Shown piece after piece: positions 9,414 to 21,817 of a stretch of 64,000 nucleotides of DNA. The stretch's first letter is position 1, and every line of letters starts with the position of its first letter. The notes under the pieces are model-generated. The model did no database searches. It saw only the letters and a program-made list of their open reading frames with translations, and had not been told where the DNA came from. Source of the stretch: Glossina fuscipes (lineage: Eukaryota > Arthropoda > Insecta > Diptera > Glossinidae); contig NW_023998485.1 in the NCBI RefSeq assembly GCF_014805625.2, forward strand, positions 221,511 to 285,510, in the 5' to 3' direction. The translations under genes and the position numbers were made by a program.

Positions 9414-11654
9414 ATTGTTTACTAAAAGCAAAGTTTAGTCGTAGTTTGAAAAATGTGATAAGGATTTGAAAAAAAAGAAAGTATATTTGAAAGTTTACAA
9501 TTAATCAAAGCAACTACAAAGTAATATTGAATCCTCTCAGAGAGCAAATCGATGGCTTTTTAAGCGCATATAACACCAGAAACTTACGAGTGGAAAATCG
9601 CTATGAATTCTTTTCTATAAATTGACAACATTGCACTGACGTTACCGCAAACTATTAGTTTTTTTTTACGCACATATTTACATTTTTGCACATTTTTTTA
9701 TACATTTACAATCATACATTTAGATTCGCACTGATTTTTTTTAATTGGAAATGTTAGTTGAGCAAATAATATATCGGTCAACGAATTCCGGGAATGAGTA
9801 AGAAAAAACAAAATATGTTTGTAAATTCGTCTTTATTTATCGCCTTCAAGAGCGAAACAACAGTCTAACGCTTCTCTTCTTCTTTTTCATAAAATCGCCT
9901 ATCCTTGCAATTACAATCCCATCTTTAAATCATTCTTTTAAAATTTGCTTTGCCAAACTTTTTTTCTTTGTAGACATGTTCAAGGGCAATCTGCGTTCAC
10001 TTTTCGAACCAATTAAGTGCTGAATATAATGAATGTTGCACCATTTGATCCGAATTTGTAGTCGCAAGCGTTCCGACAGCAAAGTCACTGAGAAGTTATT
10101 TCAAAATATGAACTTGACAAAGCGGTGTAATAACATTAATACTACCTATGGATTGTATTTCGTATATGACGTCTACAAAAGTTAACTAAACCGCATTTTT
10201 TCTATTAAATCTGAGAAAGAGAGTCTTTTAATAATAAATTCGACCACATTTTTCTCTAAATTCAAAAACACATTGTCGGAATATAAGCACAACCGAGTAG
10301 ACGTGAATTTTTACGGCTTGAGTGTACACATACACAGACATACTGTAAAAAACTGGCATATGTCATGACAGTAATGAAGAAAATACAAAAAGTGTAAATA
10401 TTTTTCCCATTTTTTTATTTGCGCCAGTGAGTGCAAAAATCCTGCAAAAAATAATAACTGAATGGAGAATTGTGTTCTCAGTTTGTTTGTATTTTTCGTA
10501 AATTACATACAACTACAACCAAAACTACATGCGATTCTAACTTAGCAATTAATATAATGGTATCGGAGATTTTAGAGGGAAAAAAAAGAGACGCAGAGAA
10601 AGGGAAACTAGTAGTCTGAAGTGACTGGAAATTTCAATTCATTGCCCATTCGGTGAGGGATCATTTTTGTTGCTATGTGTTATTCGCAATGCTAGCCTTC
10701 GACATACGTTTTACCGATTATATTGAACATTTACTTGTTTAATGGAGTTATGATAAATTAAAGGATTAACAGTAGACACAAATAAAATGTAAATTAATTT
10801 TCTGTAGTAATTTGTTTCAAAAAATACATAAATGGAATTATTTATATGAATCAACTGAAGCCTAAAGATTGATAACGCGGCGGCGAGGGCGAAAAGAGAT
10901 GATTATCTCTATAAATGATTTAATTTGTTCATAATAAATTACTCCGTAGCCTCGAAAGATACGCTTTAAAAATTTAAAATTAAATTGTAATGAAAAATAT
11001 ACTTTAGTCTCTAAAATATTTAAGAATATTTGTCAAAATTTAATTTTATATAACTTTAGTAAACCTTAGTATGAACTTAAATATACATATATTTTTCCGC
11101 AGATTATTTTGTCTTAACTTTCGACATTAGGAATTATTTTAAATAAATGGCTTCTTTGAGGATAGCAATATTTTTGGTTGGTTGACGTGCGGCTTAAAAA
11201 GTTTACCACAGAGAGAGAGATAATCACAAAGACTTGGTTAAATAGTTTGCCCAGTACCTACATAAAAACGTTGATGACTTTGCTATGCTTCATAAAGTTG
11301 AAGTGGCATATTAAGATCTAATAAACGAAAGACGAAAAGTCAATAAGATAAACAAAAGCAAAAAAAAAAAAAGAGCAGCATGTCAAATTATTAAAGTAAA
11401 TAAATAAATAAAATAATGTACGAATATTGTTATTGTTATATTTATTATGAAAGTCATTTTTTTAGAGTAAAGAGGTAAATTGTAGGACTAAAGTAGAAAA
11501 AGCACGGGTAACTAGCACTTACACTAGCAACACTAGCTTAGTTAATTTAAAAAATTTGTAAATTTAAATTAAACGAAAGAAAGCCGGCTTTATCGACAAA
11601 AAAACATTTTAGGCAACTTAAAATTTCCTAGAACGCGATTTTAAAAATTTGGAA

Positions 11655-11655
<1 letters not shown>
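9414..11655. other. No gene seen
   Basis: About 2.2 kb of AT-rich DNA with homopolymer runs. I found no coding exon, RNA gene or recognisable transposon. Confidence 0.55.

Positions 11656-11688
<33 letters not shown>
11656..11688 (+). repeat. (TG)n microsatellite
   Basis: An uninterrupted TG dinucleotide run of 33 bases. Confidence 0.97.
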
Positions 11689-11689
<1 letters not shown>

Positions 11690-12866
11690 TAGTGTAAGAT
11701 GCAACTTTAAATAAAACTAAATTCCAATAACACAAATATCAATAAATCTCAAGCTGAGTTATGTATGGTAAACATTAACCAACGGGGAATAGAGGCGATG
11801 ACTGCGTAGTAGAGCACCTGAAATGCAATAAAGCTATAAACTGCTAAAGCATTTGCATAAGAATACATTCATATTGCAGATGAAAACTGTCAATTTGTTT
11901 CGTTACCAGACATTACTATCGAAGCAAGACACTGGGCGACAAAAGAAAGAATTTACAGATTTCAGAAATAACTGGAGACAGATTTATGTGCAGAAAAAAA
12001 GAAAGGAAAAGCAGTTAGTAATGAATGCCAAATTTAAAAAATGCTTTCTTACAAATTTATAAAGAAACTTCGCATTTGAATATGATTTTGTGTCGAAGAA
12101 AAAATTTTTTTATTAAATTTTTCTTTTCTTATTTTCATTTCACAAATTTCACTTTTACTTTAAAAGTAAAGGCTTTGTTAACTTATCTTTCTCTTCGTTC
12201 GCAAATAGAAAAAAAGTATGTGTTCTTTAGCTTGTCACATTCATTACAAAAGGTACATTAAATTTTCGAAATGTTTGTAACATAGAGATATGTACACAGC
12301 GTAAGACCGTATAAAAACATAATATATACACGATATATATACGGTTCGCACAGAATTAAACGATCTTCATAACGTATAATGATTAGATTCTCTAATGATT
12401 AGATCTAATGGCAACAGTCAAATAGCGTCTACCAACCATCGATGGTTACTAAAAGACTCGCTCTAAGCCGAATAATACCTCTTCCCGGCTTTTCATTTTT
12501 TTCTTATTTTCTTCTATTTTTTAATATCTCTAGTGTGTAATAAAATATACTCGTTACGTCATAGTCAGGAAAATAAATGCCCCGTACCTCATCAAGCAAA
12601 GTTGAGCTCCATAAAATTCATTTTTCTCATGTGTTGCTGTGAGCATAGAAGCAGACATACGCAAATATACGTTTACTGTTCATAAAAATTCTCTAAAGTT
12701 TTTAGTATATGTGTACATTAGAAAAAAAGGATATATAACCTCAAGCCACTTGCCTGCTGAGTATCTCCACTACCAGAGAGAAGACGCCTTATGCTGAGAG
12801 AACATCGAGAAGAACAGGGTTTCATGTGTTTCATATAAAGATATTTTCATACACTCTTACGTTAAA
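11689..12866. other. No gene seen
   Basis: AT-rich DNA with chance-type ORFs only. Confidence 0.5.
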
Positions 12867-12910
12867 GAAATAAAATGAAATAAATGAAATAAATGAAATA
12901 AAATGAAATA
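12867..12910 (+). repeat. Short AAATGAAAT-type tandem repeat
   Basis: Four to five imperfect tandem copies of a 9-10 base unit (gaaataaaat / gaaataaat). Confidence 0.85.
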
Positions 12911-13498
12911 TTATTGCTATCGTATAAGTAGTAAAAGCAAAAAGTGAATGAAAATTATTTTATAATTTTCTAAGACAATAATATAAAAAATTCTGCATAT
13001 TTTCAGGAGAAAGTAGTCAGAAAATATAAGACATACTTCAAGGAAAAAGAAAACACGGCCGTGTATTAAGGATTTATACAAGGAAACCAAATATAAAATT
13101 TAATTTAATTTCTATTTATCTCAGCCATTTATACATGAAATTAAACTAAAGAAAATTACAGTCGAATTCACAAGAGCAAATCTTACACTAATTGTTTTAA
13201 AAACTACTATACAATAAGAAGGAAGATAAATAGAAGAATAATAATAACAAAGTAAGTAATTCATGTATAAATAAATAAAAAGAGAGAAAAAAAAAAGAAA
13301 AAAGCATGTACGCAGCTAGCACAGAAGCGCAACCGCAACAAGGACAGATGCAGGTTGCAAGTGAACCCCTGAAACATTGCAAACATGCAAAAGCTTGGCA
13401 ACCGCCATGTTAACAACACAATATTATTTTAAATAAAAAAAGATATTAAGAATGAAATGTTAGTTTAAGTACGACATAAGTAACTCGCGCTCCTTAAG

Positions 13499-14830
13499 CT
13501 AAGCTGCTTCGATATACTTTAAAGAATCCGATAATGAGAATAAGTGACAGACATCATTCAGATTTCTGCAAACAACTCTGAGCGGGTTCAACAGTTCGTA
13601 GTTGTGTTTACATTGACCAAGCTTAATCAAGATAAAGTGCCTAGAGAAGCGGTTAGGGACTTTAAAGCTTATCTCACCAAGTAATGCTGGCGAGTTAATA
13701 GTACCATTTGTTACTTTGATTAAGAAGGAAACCCCCAGAACAAATCTACGTTTCTCAAGTGACGGTTAGGATGATAGAAGCAACATATCTCCATAAGGGG
13801 GAAGAGAAGCAATCGGGTCCCAACAAACATTCCTAAGGGCAAAGGCAAGAATTGCTTTTGAACAAATTCAATTGAATCTACATAGCACCTATATGAAGGA
13901 GACCGCACAACAGAGGCATACTCAAGTATAGGTCTAACCAAACACACGCGCAGCCTTTTCGTAATATACGAATTATCAAGCTCGTTGGACCACCTCTTTA
14001 TAAAACCAACCGCGGACCGACCTTTGCTAAAGGGGAGCTCAATATGCAAGCTAAAATCTAACCTGTGGTCATATAGAACGCCTGAATCTGAAAGCGAACC
14101 AACTTGTGCGAATCAATGAAATACTGAGCAATGAATGACTTCCTTCTTGAGAAAGAAAGCTTCTTATTTTTATATAGGATTAGTTTCATAAGATTCAACG
14201 AGCACCATGCAAACAAATTATTCAAGTCAATTTGAAGCTGATGTGATTGCGATTCTACGGAAAAGAAAGAAAGCAGTTTCATATTATCAGCATACATGAA
14301 GATATCACTCGAGTTAATCATGGACGGCAAATTATTAATGTATAAATTAAATAAATTGGATCCTAAGTGGCCACCTTGAGGTACGCCAGACGTCACGGGG
14401 AATTCATATGAGGTAATGAAGTTAAACAAAACCCTGAATGGTCTATTGTGCAGATAAGAGCTTATCCATTTCACTAAATAGAAAGGGAAGCCAGAGACTT
14501 GGAGTTTAAAGGTAAGTAGACAAACACTAGATCAAACACTTTGCTAGAAAAAGTCTTGAAAACATGACAAGTAAACTCTAATAGATTAGGTAACCATTAG
14601 CCTTGCAGTCTATTGAACTAAATGATCGAATAATTCATTAAAGAACACAACAGCTCTATCAGATGTTGAAGTACAAATCAAACAACCAGAACTATCACTG
14701 TAACATCAAGTGACTTGAGACAAATTGAAGTCATCCAACACAATGACTATATCGGTAGGTTTAGATTGCTTGGCCGCCTCAAAATGAGGAGAGAAAGAAA
14801 ACTCTGACAGCTATGTAGTTTTGAAAGGAA
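13499..14830 (-). mobile_element. Internally deleted jockey-type non-LTR retrotransposon
   Basis: Reading the minus strand, successive frames show parts of a LINE ORF2 in the right order. The end of an APE endonuclease comes first (PTDIVIVLDDFNLSQVT near 14710-14765, then KVFDLVFV at 14519-14542). The reverse transcriptase follows: GFPFYLVKWISSYLHNRPF near 14440-14500, VTSGVPQGGHLGSNLFNLYI near 14340-14400, and the catalytic box as YADN instead of YADD at 14283-14294. The RT C-terminus is next (AVGFIKRW, RLRVCLVRPILEYASVV), and then the ORF tail (ISFKVPNRF) to a stop at 13499-13501. The family resemblance is to jockey-clade LINEs of flies. The RT fingers region is missing: the endonuclease end meets the mid-RT at about 14510-14518. 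Several frameshifts and stops make it dead. The 5' part before about 14830 is absent, and no poly(A) tail or target duplication was found. Confidence 0.88.
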
Positions 14831-15339
14831 TCGCTGACTTTTTCTCTGATTAAATTTAAAAATTTACAAATATTGTTTAAAGATTCCGAATTTTAGTTTT
14901 GTGCATAAAAAAAAGCAAAAAGGAAAACAAATAAAAGAAAAACACTTAACGCTTTCATAATAATTCTCATTACGATTTTTTGCAGTTAGTGCAAACATGT
15001 AAAGAAAAAAAATTTTATTCAACTTCAAAACTAAAGCAAAACAAAAAAAAAATTTCGATACTTTATAATATTAGGTTGGCGTGACCAATTTTTCGTATAT
15101 TAATGCAGATCGTCCACAGAGTGTATCCGGGAATGTTTATCGTTGTATTCGATGTAATTGACGAGTAATGGGAAAAGAACTTTTTTTTGCATTTTTGGAA
15201 ACGCTAGTGTTTTCAGTTTATGTCCCAACGTAAAAGAATTCTTCGATACATTTGGCCCCGTTTCAAACCTAATGCACCTATGAAGTCTCAATGTTTTTGC
15301 CGAAATTTAGAACTGATATCGTAATTTTTACGATCCGGA
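14831..15339. other. No gene seen
   Basis: AT-rich DNA with poly(A) tracts. 'ttaggttggc' at about 15072 resembles a mariner terminus, but no second terminus or transposase accompanies it. Confidence 0.45.
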
Positions 15340-15400
15340 GAATGTTTATCACAGGTCTTTACGGGGACGGACACACGGGCAAACATGCCTAAATCAATTA
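15340..15400 (-). repeat. Fragment of dispersed repeat Z
   Basis: The reverse complement reads 'gatttaggcatgtttgcccg' followed by a gtccgtcc run, matching the middle of the copies at 42024 and 44868. Confidence 0.5.
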
Positions 15401-15420
15401 CATAGATAAATACGAACACT

Positions 15421-15560
15421 ACAGTTTGGCAAGGCCGACCATTAAACGCACCACAAAACTTTACCTAATAAAGTCGTGCATATATTTTCGTGATAAATTG
15501 CCAAAAATTATACTTCGTTTTCATGTAAATGTACGCTTTTCAAGAAAGCTCTTATCCAAA
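15421..15560 (+). repeat. Dispersed repeat Y, copy 1
   Basis: Shares an ordered set of motifs with 53221-53390 and 58350-58620: a 'ggcaaggccgacc'-like start, 'catatattttcgt', 'ccaaaaattatac' and 'catgtaaatgtacgctttt'. Non-coding and diverged. Confidence 0.55.
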
Positions 15561-15944
15561 ACGTGGACTAACGTGCTTCAAATACCGTAAAGTTGATTTT
15601 CTTTCCAAAGATCTTATCATCCGTCGCCAATGTCCGTTATAAAATACTAAATATTAGGCTTCGCTGTATTGCCCGGAGATCTTTGAAAACTGCAAATTCT
15701 TTTGTCGTATAATTTTTTTAAAGCAGAACGTTTTATGGGTAGTGAATGAAAAAATTTCTCGATGCGATCGATTACTCATAAGACTATCTCTTAGGTCAAA
15801 ACACGTCAAAGCACCGGTGACTAAACAACGTCAAAATATACCGTTAATTGCGGTATTTAGGCTGAACATAAAAATATATGTGCAAACAGACAAACGTACA
15901 GGCAGACTTGAATCGATTAAAAAAATTATTCTCAACCGATTGGT

Positions 15945-16163
15945 CTAAGAAAAGGTGGATATATCTTGAAACTTTCCAAGTCTTTCCAAGTGATGCAGTG
16001 TATATACCAAACTAAACAAAGTCAAAATACATAATATTAAGACTTCATCTGTTTGGTTCTGCTCGCAACTTAAGACACAATCGACGTTCGCAGAATCGTT
16101 TGTATTCGTCACTTTTGTCTTTACAAAAAGAAGTAAAAAAAGAAAAGAAATTGATTGATTCAT
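15945..16163 (-). CDS. Possible small secreted protein, 72 aa
   Basis: The minus-strand ATG at 16163 starts MNQSISFLFLLLFVKT, a signal-peptide-like leader. A short polar part with two cysteines follows (VDCVLSCEQNQTDE), then a second hydrophobic stretch (LILCILTLFSLVY). No promoter, intron or homology is evident. Hydrophobic ORFs are common by chance in T-rich DNA, so this is tentative. Confidence 0.2.
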   Translation of the reverse strand: MNQSISFLFLLLFVKTKVTNTNDSANVDCVLSCEQNQTDEVLILCILTLFSLVYTLHHLERLGKFQDISTFS

Positions 16164-17979
16164 ATTTTTACAGGTGCCACAGAACTGCCCATAGGCGTTT
16201 TCTTAATTTATGTTCTGCAATGGATACGTGTTCCGCTCGATATGGACCCTTTTTTATAGCAATTTCCCTGTAAGAAATTTTAAAATTTCTGCCAAATGTG
16301 AGAATAATTATGACAGACAGGCAAGCACACGAACAGATAGATGAGAAGGCGCATCTAGTCCGATGCAGAATTTAATGCTGCATACGTTTTGACAAAGAGA
16401 GTATACCGCCAACCTCTTGGCGTCATATATAATTAAAATAAAGCGCACCGTTCAATATAACGCGAACTTTTCTCGTAAATGAAGAGCAATTAGTAGGTTT
16501 TTACGCTGTATTAACGCAGAGGTTTATTAAACTTCTTAAGCATTGCTTTTACTTAAACTTCATCTTCATACGTTCTCGCATTTGAACATATTTCTTCCGC
16601 AAGATCAATTCCAACGCAATACAGATTGCATTTGTCTAAAGCCACGTCACATGCGTTCAAACTAAAAGTTTTTGCAAAAAAGTAAAAGAAAAAACGTAGA
16701 AGAAAGCTTTCGGGATAGAAACTAAAACCGAAATTTCATTAAAACAATAAATGTTCGTCTTTGTACATGTACAGTTTTGTGTATTCAAGCTGAAACTTTA
16801 TTCATTTTGTTAAGTTTTTTGTTTTCTTTTTGTTTTTTTTAATAGATGTTTTATGTACACTTTTATTTGGTAGTTTATAAGCGTGTGCTTTATGCACTTA
16901 TATGCTGACTTTAAACAACCACATAATAGTTTATATCTAGTGCATCTCGCTGTTGTGTATATATACCTTTGTCTAACATTATACTAAATCAAGAAATCAA
17001 CCACTAAAAGTTTAAGCAAATATTAGAGGTTGCTGCGTCCTTTTACATATATGCAATATATATGTAAAGAAAGAAAGAGAAAACAGCTAAAGAGGAACAA
17101 CAAAATCAACACAAAAAATAAGAAATTGCTTAAGTGTTGTTGACACAGAGACATAATAAAAAAAAAGGATTGAAAACTTTAGATGTTGAACGAGACAGAA
17201 GGAATTTTCGAGTTTCGTCCTGGTTTTCATATTTATTTTTCTACAAAAAATAGGGAATATGAAGCTAAATCAACAAAAAAAAATGTTCGCTCAAAGCTTG
17301 AACTTAAAGTGATTCTTCGCCACTGAATTAACGTAGTAGTTGTGTATAACCTATAGATCCTCTTTGCAAAAACTTCTTTTCTTGTCAACCCCAATTCAAA
17401 TTTTCTTTCGGCATCAGAAAAATATCATGCAAGGAATTGAAGAAGTTTTTTGCCACAAATCAGTGTACTTCTCTTGTGGAGAACTCGTGCTGACCTAAAC
17501 ATCGAACACTTTTTGTTTGTTCATCATTTCATCAACTGGAGTTTGAAGATGCACGTTTTCCATAAGACGCTACTTGCCAAACACTATTCCGACACAACAC
17601 GATCCACATTGCTTTGATTTATATTATATCTAAGTTTAAATTATATTGTACTGTATTACGTCCTAGTTTTATTTGAGAGCAAACTTCCACACCCTCAACA
17701 AAAAAAACAAAAATCGAAAGGGACTTGTAAAATGTTTTCCTTGACAATTTACAGATGATAAAAGCAACCAAATTGAGTTTGGATCAAACCCGCAAAAATG
17801 TCTCTCACACATCATCAATTTAGAAAAATTGCCTCATTTTGATTTCATGAAGACGAATATAATTTTCGAATCAAAGAATCATTTTTAGGGTATTGTTACG
17901 AAAATCCCAAATCCAGTTACTTTCAGCTAAGTAATTTTCCCGAATAATAAATTTGCTAAAGAAGGAAAAACCAAATGAG
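16164..17979. other. No gene seen
   Basis: AT-rich DNA. Fragments with gacagacaggcaag-type runs near 16315 may be further scraps of repeat Z. Confidence 0.45.
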
Positions 17980-18115
17980 CATTCGCAGGCGCCTCATGGA
18001 GCTGCGGGCCGATGAAAACGATTAGCGGAAAAGCAGACATGTAAAAACTAAGTGCACATTCGCAGGCTCGTCACGCAGGTGCAGGCCGATGAAAACGATT
18101 AGAGGAAAAGCAGGC
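17980..18115 (+). repeat. GC-richer 59-bp tandem duplication
   Basis: Copy 1 17980-18038 and copy 2 18057-18115 are each 59 bp with about eight mismatches by eye, separated by 18 bp. Both begin 'cattcgcaggc' and contain 'gccgatgaaaacgattag'. They are clearly richer in G+C than their surroundings. I do not know their origin; they could be a minisatellite remnant or part of a mobile element tail. Confidence 0.85.
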
Positions 18116-21100
18116 TGGGATTAGAAATAAAACCATAAATTTAGATATAGTAACAGGCTTGTAAAAATGTATACAAATAGAATATTTGTGGAAGGAAGAA
18201 TTACTCGGGCAAGAACATTTGAGCTGAGAGTACGGCCAAAATAAATTGTAAATAATCCTACATGTAAGAAATATAATTGTAAATAAATACTTCTGCTGTT
18301 GTGAAAGACAAAGTAGTAAAATCAAAGAACTTTGAAGTGTATTTCTCTTGATCAAAATATCTACGATCCAGTGATACGGACTGTATCTTAGTAAAAGCGA
18401 ATTTCATAATAGTATTTTCGTTTTTTCCGAAGCAAGTCTGGCTGATTTTAAAACATTCTCACAGTCGATCTCCGTCAAAACACTACGTAAAAATCTGATT
18501 TTTCTCGGATTTCAATTCGATTCCTAGGCCATTGCAATGAAAGGATGATTTGCAAGCGCACATCAAAAGCGAAAATCCGAATACGATGGGCTTTGTGGCA
18601 AGTTTGCTTTCTCTGTTCATCTACGATTTTAGATGGCCATCTTATCAGGAACCGGCAACGATAAAATTTATTAATTTCGGGGGTCATCGAAGCAAGTTAA
18701 TCCGCATACTCCAAACCGCTTTGTCATAATAGATCATTAGAACAGAAGTGATGGTAAAAATATGCCGATAAAATCCAACAACGTTCAACCTTTCCAAAGT
18801 CGAAGTGCATTCTGACATACAGCAGCCCAATAAGGTTTAAGTATAGTACAAAAATTCTATTATAAAAAACTGCATTTATGGGTTTACGGTCAAAAAATGT
18901 ATTTCTTAAGAACAAAAAGAATCAACAATTTTTTTTTGCTTAAGATAAAGTATACACTCGTTTTTATATTATCACAATCATCATCTGCCATATTTTGTTT
19001 TAATTTTAACTTTATTATACCCTCACAAACCGGACAGCTATAAATTATTTGATTTTTTTCATGTAAAAACACTTATCATTCGAGAGATTGCAAAAAATTT
19101 ATGTTTATCTACCGGTTTGTTTAGGCTCTAATTCGACTTGAAAAATTTGGAATTTTTTTTGAATCCATTTAATAAATATGAATAATTCTTTTTTAAACGA
19201 ATGTAGTTCTCCCATTTGATGTTTCTATTCTTTCAATTCTGCCTTATTTCGAAAATTGTTTACTATTTCGCAATTTTGAGACTATTTTTATAGATTTTTT
19301 CTCGCTTAAAACAACAAAAACAACATATTTTGTTGTTGTTGCTGTCATTAAACTAAACACATGTGCGTGCCGTACATAATCGTTAAAAATATATACATAC
19401 ATTTGTTTTTGTTGCTTTATTTTTACACATTACGAGCCGGCTTGCTTGCATATGTATGGCTTGTGTATGTAATATAAAAATAGAAATATCTGAGATAGTT
19501 TACATTTTGTAAGACACAATTTTGCGAAATCTACACATTGCACCGTAAAAAGCAAGCAAGCAACGGAGCAAGTTATGTATACAAATTTTCTTATTATTTA
19601 TTTGCTTATTTTAGCAAGTGCTTAAGACATTTAACAGAAACAGAAAGATAATCGACAGGTTGATTATAAAACGCAAATGAAAACAAACTTATTAAAAGCG
19701 ATTTTAAAATCATAAATCTTACGTGAATCACTCTGAAGGCCAAACAAGGTTCTTCCGTTAAGGAACATTGTTTTGCACTTTCTAAAGTTTGTAATTAACT
19801 TAGTAAAACCTCTTCTTTTTCTTTTCCTTTTTTTTTTTTTGCTTTATTTATTTGAATTTGTTTTCATTCCTGTTTGTGTCACGTTTACGTACGTAATCCC
19901 ATTCTTCTCTTTTATTGTCTGCCATTGAAGTAACTGACAACTGACCGTCATTAGCAAGCAGCACACATTACTTAATTGAATAACGAATGTTTTGAGAAAA
20001 GTACTAGTAAGCATTTATAATCAACATCTTTACATATATATTCGAGGAAAGAATCGGAGAGTCTTTATTTACAATGGAAAGAAAAAAAATTGTAATACTA
20101 TAAAGCAAGAAGCTCTAAAGATATTGCGAAAAAGCAGAAATGTTCGACAGCACATTAATAAGTGCAATGAAAATCTTGCTTTTGCCGTATGTCGTGCAAA
20201 ACCTACCACTTATTATTTTTTTTCTTTTATATATTAAATATGATTTTATTTTTCTCAAAGGTTGTGCTTTTCCATATCATATTGAGCTTTTTCCTAAGCT
20301 GCCTTTATATATTAAATATTAACCAGGAAGATAAATGAATTTCTTATAAAACTGAGAGATGTATAAAAAAAATCGTTGTCTTCGTAAATAGTAGTAGTAG
20401 TAAATGTCTTTCAAATATTCATCCTAAGTTACAGATGTTGCCATCACCTGCTAGTTGGTTTTGTACAAATAATGATAAAATATAAAATACTCAAGTAAAT
20501 AGTTATTATTAAAGTGCTATGCAATTGCGTGCTTTGGAAATCTTATATTCAAAGTGAGTTAAATTGAGTCGAGAATATAATCAAAGGGAATGAAATATCT
20601 CATGATTTAACCAGTATGAAATATTGAATTTTCTGAGTAAAGCTAACATATTTTCAACTGGAAATGAAGCTTTTAACCCTTGTACTTATCTCACAAATGG
20701 TGGAATGATCTATAAAGCTACAACGATAAAAAAGAAAGACGATTGGTGTACCAACTGGGTTTGAAAGGGCTAAAAACGAATTGCAGTTAACGCGTGAAAA
20801 CGACATGTAATAAATGTCCTTATTTGCCAAAATTCCAGTGAAATCGTGAGGAAAGTTCAAACTCGAAAATATTCAAATGTAGAGATTTCAAATTAACCAG
20901 CAGAAAATCAGAAAATAAAATCCTAATTATTCCATTGGCAGCAATTAAATGCTGCGCAAATTGCATATATTCTGTGTGGGTATCTCTTTTTGGTCTGTTC
21001 TTGGTTGGAAATGTTGGCATGAAAAGCTGCACATATTTGATCTAAACATCAAAGAAAGGAGAAACATATCTGCAATTTTCTTGATACCATTGATGAAAAG

Positions 21101-21393
21101 TCCGCATAGTTCAAATGAACGCCTCCTGACAAAGTGCACCCTAACCTGTCACCTGCCGTTTTTACTTCTACTACACGCTTATAGGTGTGATTGCGAAGTA
21201 TTTACGTTTATTCAGAAGCGTTTCCAGGCAAATATACGTGAATTTAAAACTCGCGATTCTCTCTTCCACGAAGTCAGTAAAAGCCGCACTTTCTAGCACA
21301 AAATCTTGAAGAAGATAGAGACGATATTTGAAGTTGGAATGGTAGATCTAGATTTTATTGCCATCAAAAAGTATATGTATTCATTTCAAAACA
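18116..21393. other. No supported gene
   Basis: 3.3 kb of AT-rich DNA. A 115-codon plus-strand ORF at 20949-21296 (starting MLRKLHIFCVGISFW) overlaps equally open minus-strand frames, so I cannot tell which strand, if any, codes. Confidence 0.4.
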
Positions 21394-21817
21394 TTAAACA
21401 CGTTTGCCTCTAAAAAAGGCGTATAACGTAACTGCAACGAATGAAAATGCGTTTATAATGCATGTAATGGTCCAAGCTTTTTTGGGAATTGTTATTTCTA
21501 TGAATAGACCTTTAACTGCGTTTTTTCTTACCTGGCCTACTTTCGAGATGCTGACCTGAAATCTAGCACATTGGTCAATTGAGAATGTGACGTTAAAAAC
21601 TAAGTGTGCTCTGTTTTTGCATTCGCCCGCAATGCGGAAGAAACTAGAACAAGCTCCGGAAAACGCCACATTTTTTCATATTCTTGTCTATAAATATCGA
21701 TCCCGTGGGAGGCTTTTTAAAACCTTTGACCCCAAAGTTCGTCAGCAGCACCTTCATTGTCAGTCTAAAAATAATTCCGATCGATATATAAATACGGCCA
21801 CAATTCACGAAAACATT
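21394..21817 (-). pseudogene. Membrane-protein-like coding sequence broken at an A6 run
   Basis: On the minus strand one frame runs from 21817 through LTMKVLLTNFGVKGFKKPPT (ATG at 21757) and GSIFIDKN to a homopolymer of six A near 21672-21678, where it goes out of frame. The adjacent frame resumes immediately with NVAFSGACSSFFRIAGECKN and VTFSIDQCARFQVSISKVGQ. It ends in a hydrophobic segment (TCIINAFSFVAVTLYAFF) and a basic tail GKRV at the stop 21394-21396. The join is natural if one A is extra, so this is either a recent frameshift or a base-calling error. It shows paired cysteines and a C-terminal membrane span; the family is unknown. A consensus donor (CAG|GTAAGA, near 21530) lies inside, so a spliced form ending before the membrane segment is also possible. 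Confidence 0.42.

Noticed and set aside
13197..13382. Minus-strand hydrophobic ORF
   Set aside because: Low-complexity Leu/Phe/Ser translation of an A-rich strand; no other support.
15072..15090. 'ttaggttggc' resembling a mariner terminal repeat
   Set aside because: Only one short match; no partner terminus, TA duplication pair or transposase nearby.
18071..18355. 94-codon minus-strand frame
   Set aside because: Begins at TTG and runs through the second copy of the 59-bp duplication; no leader with ATG.
20949..21296. 115-codon plus-strand ORF
   Set aside because: Minus strand is equally open and neither strand has promoter, leader certainty or domain support.
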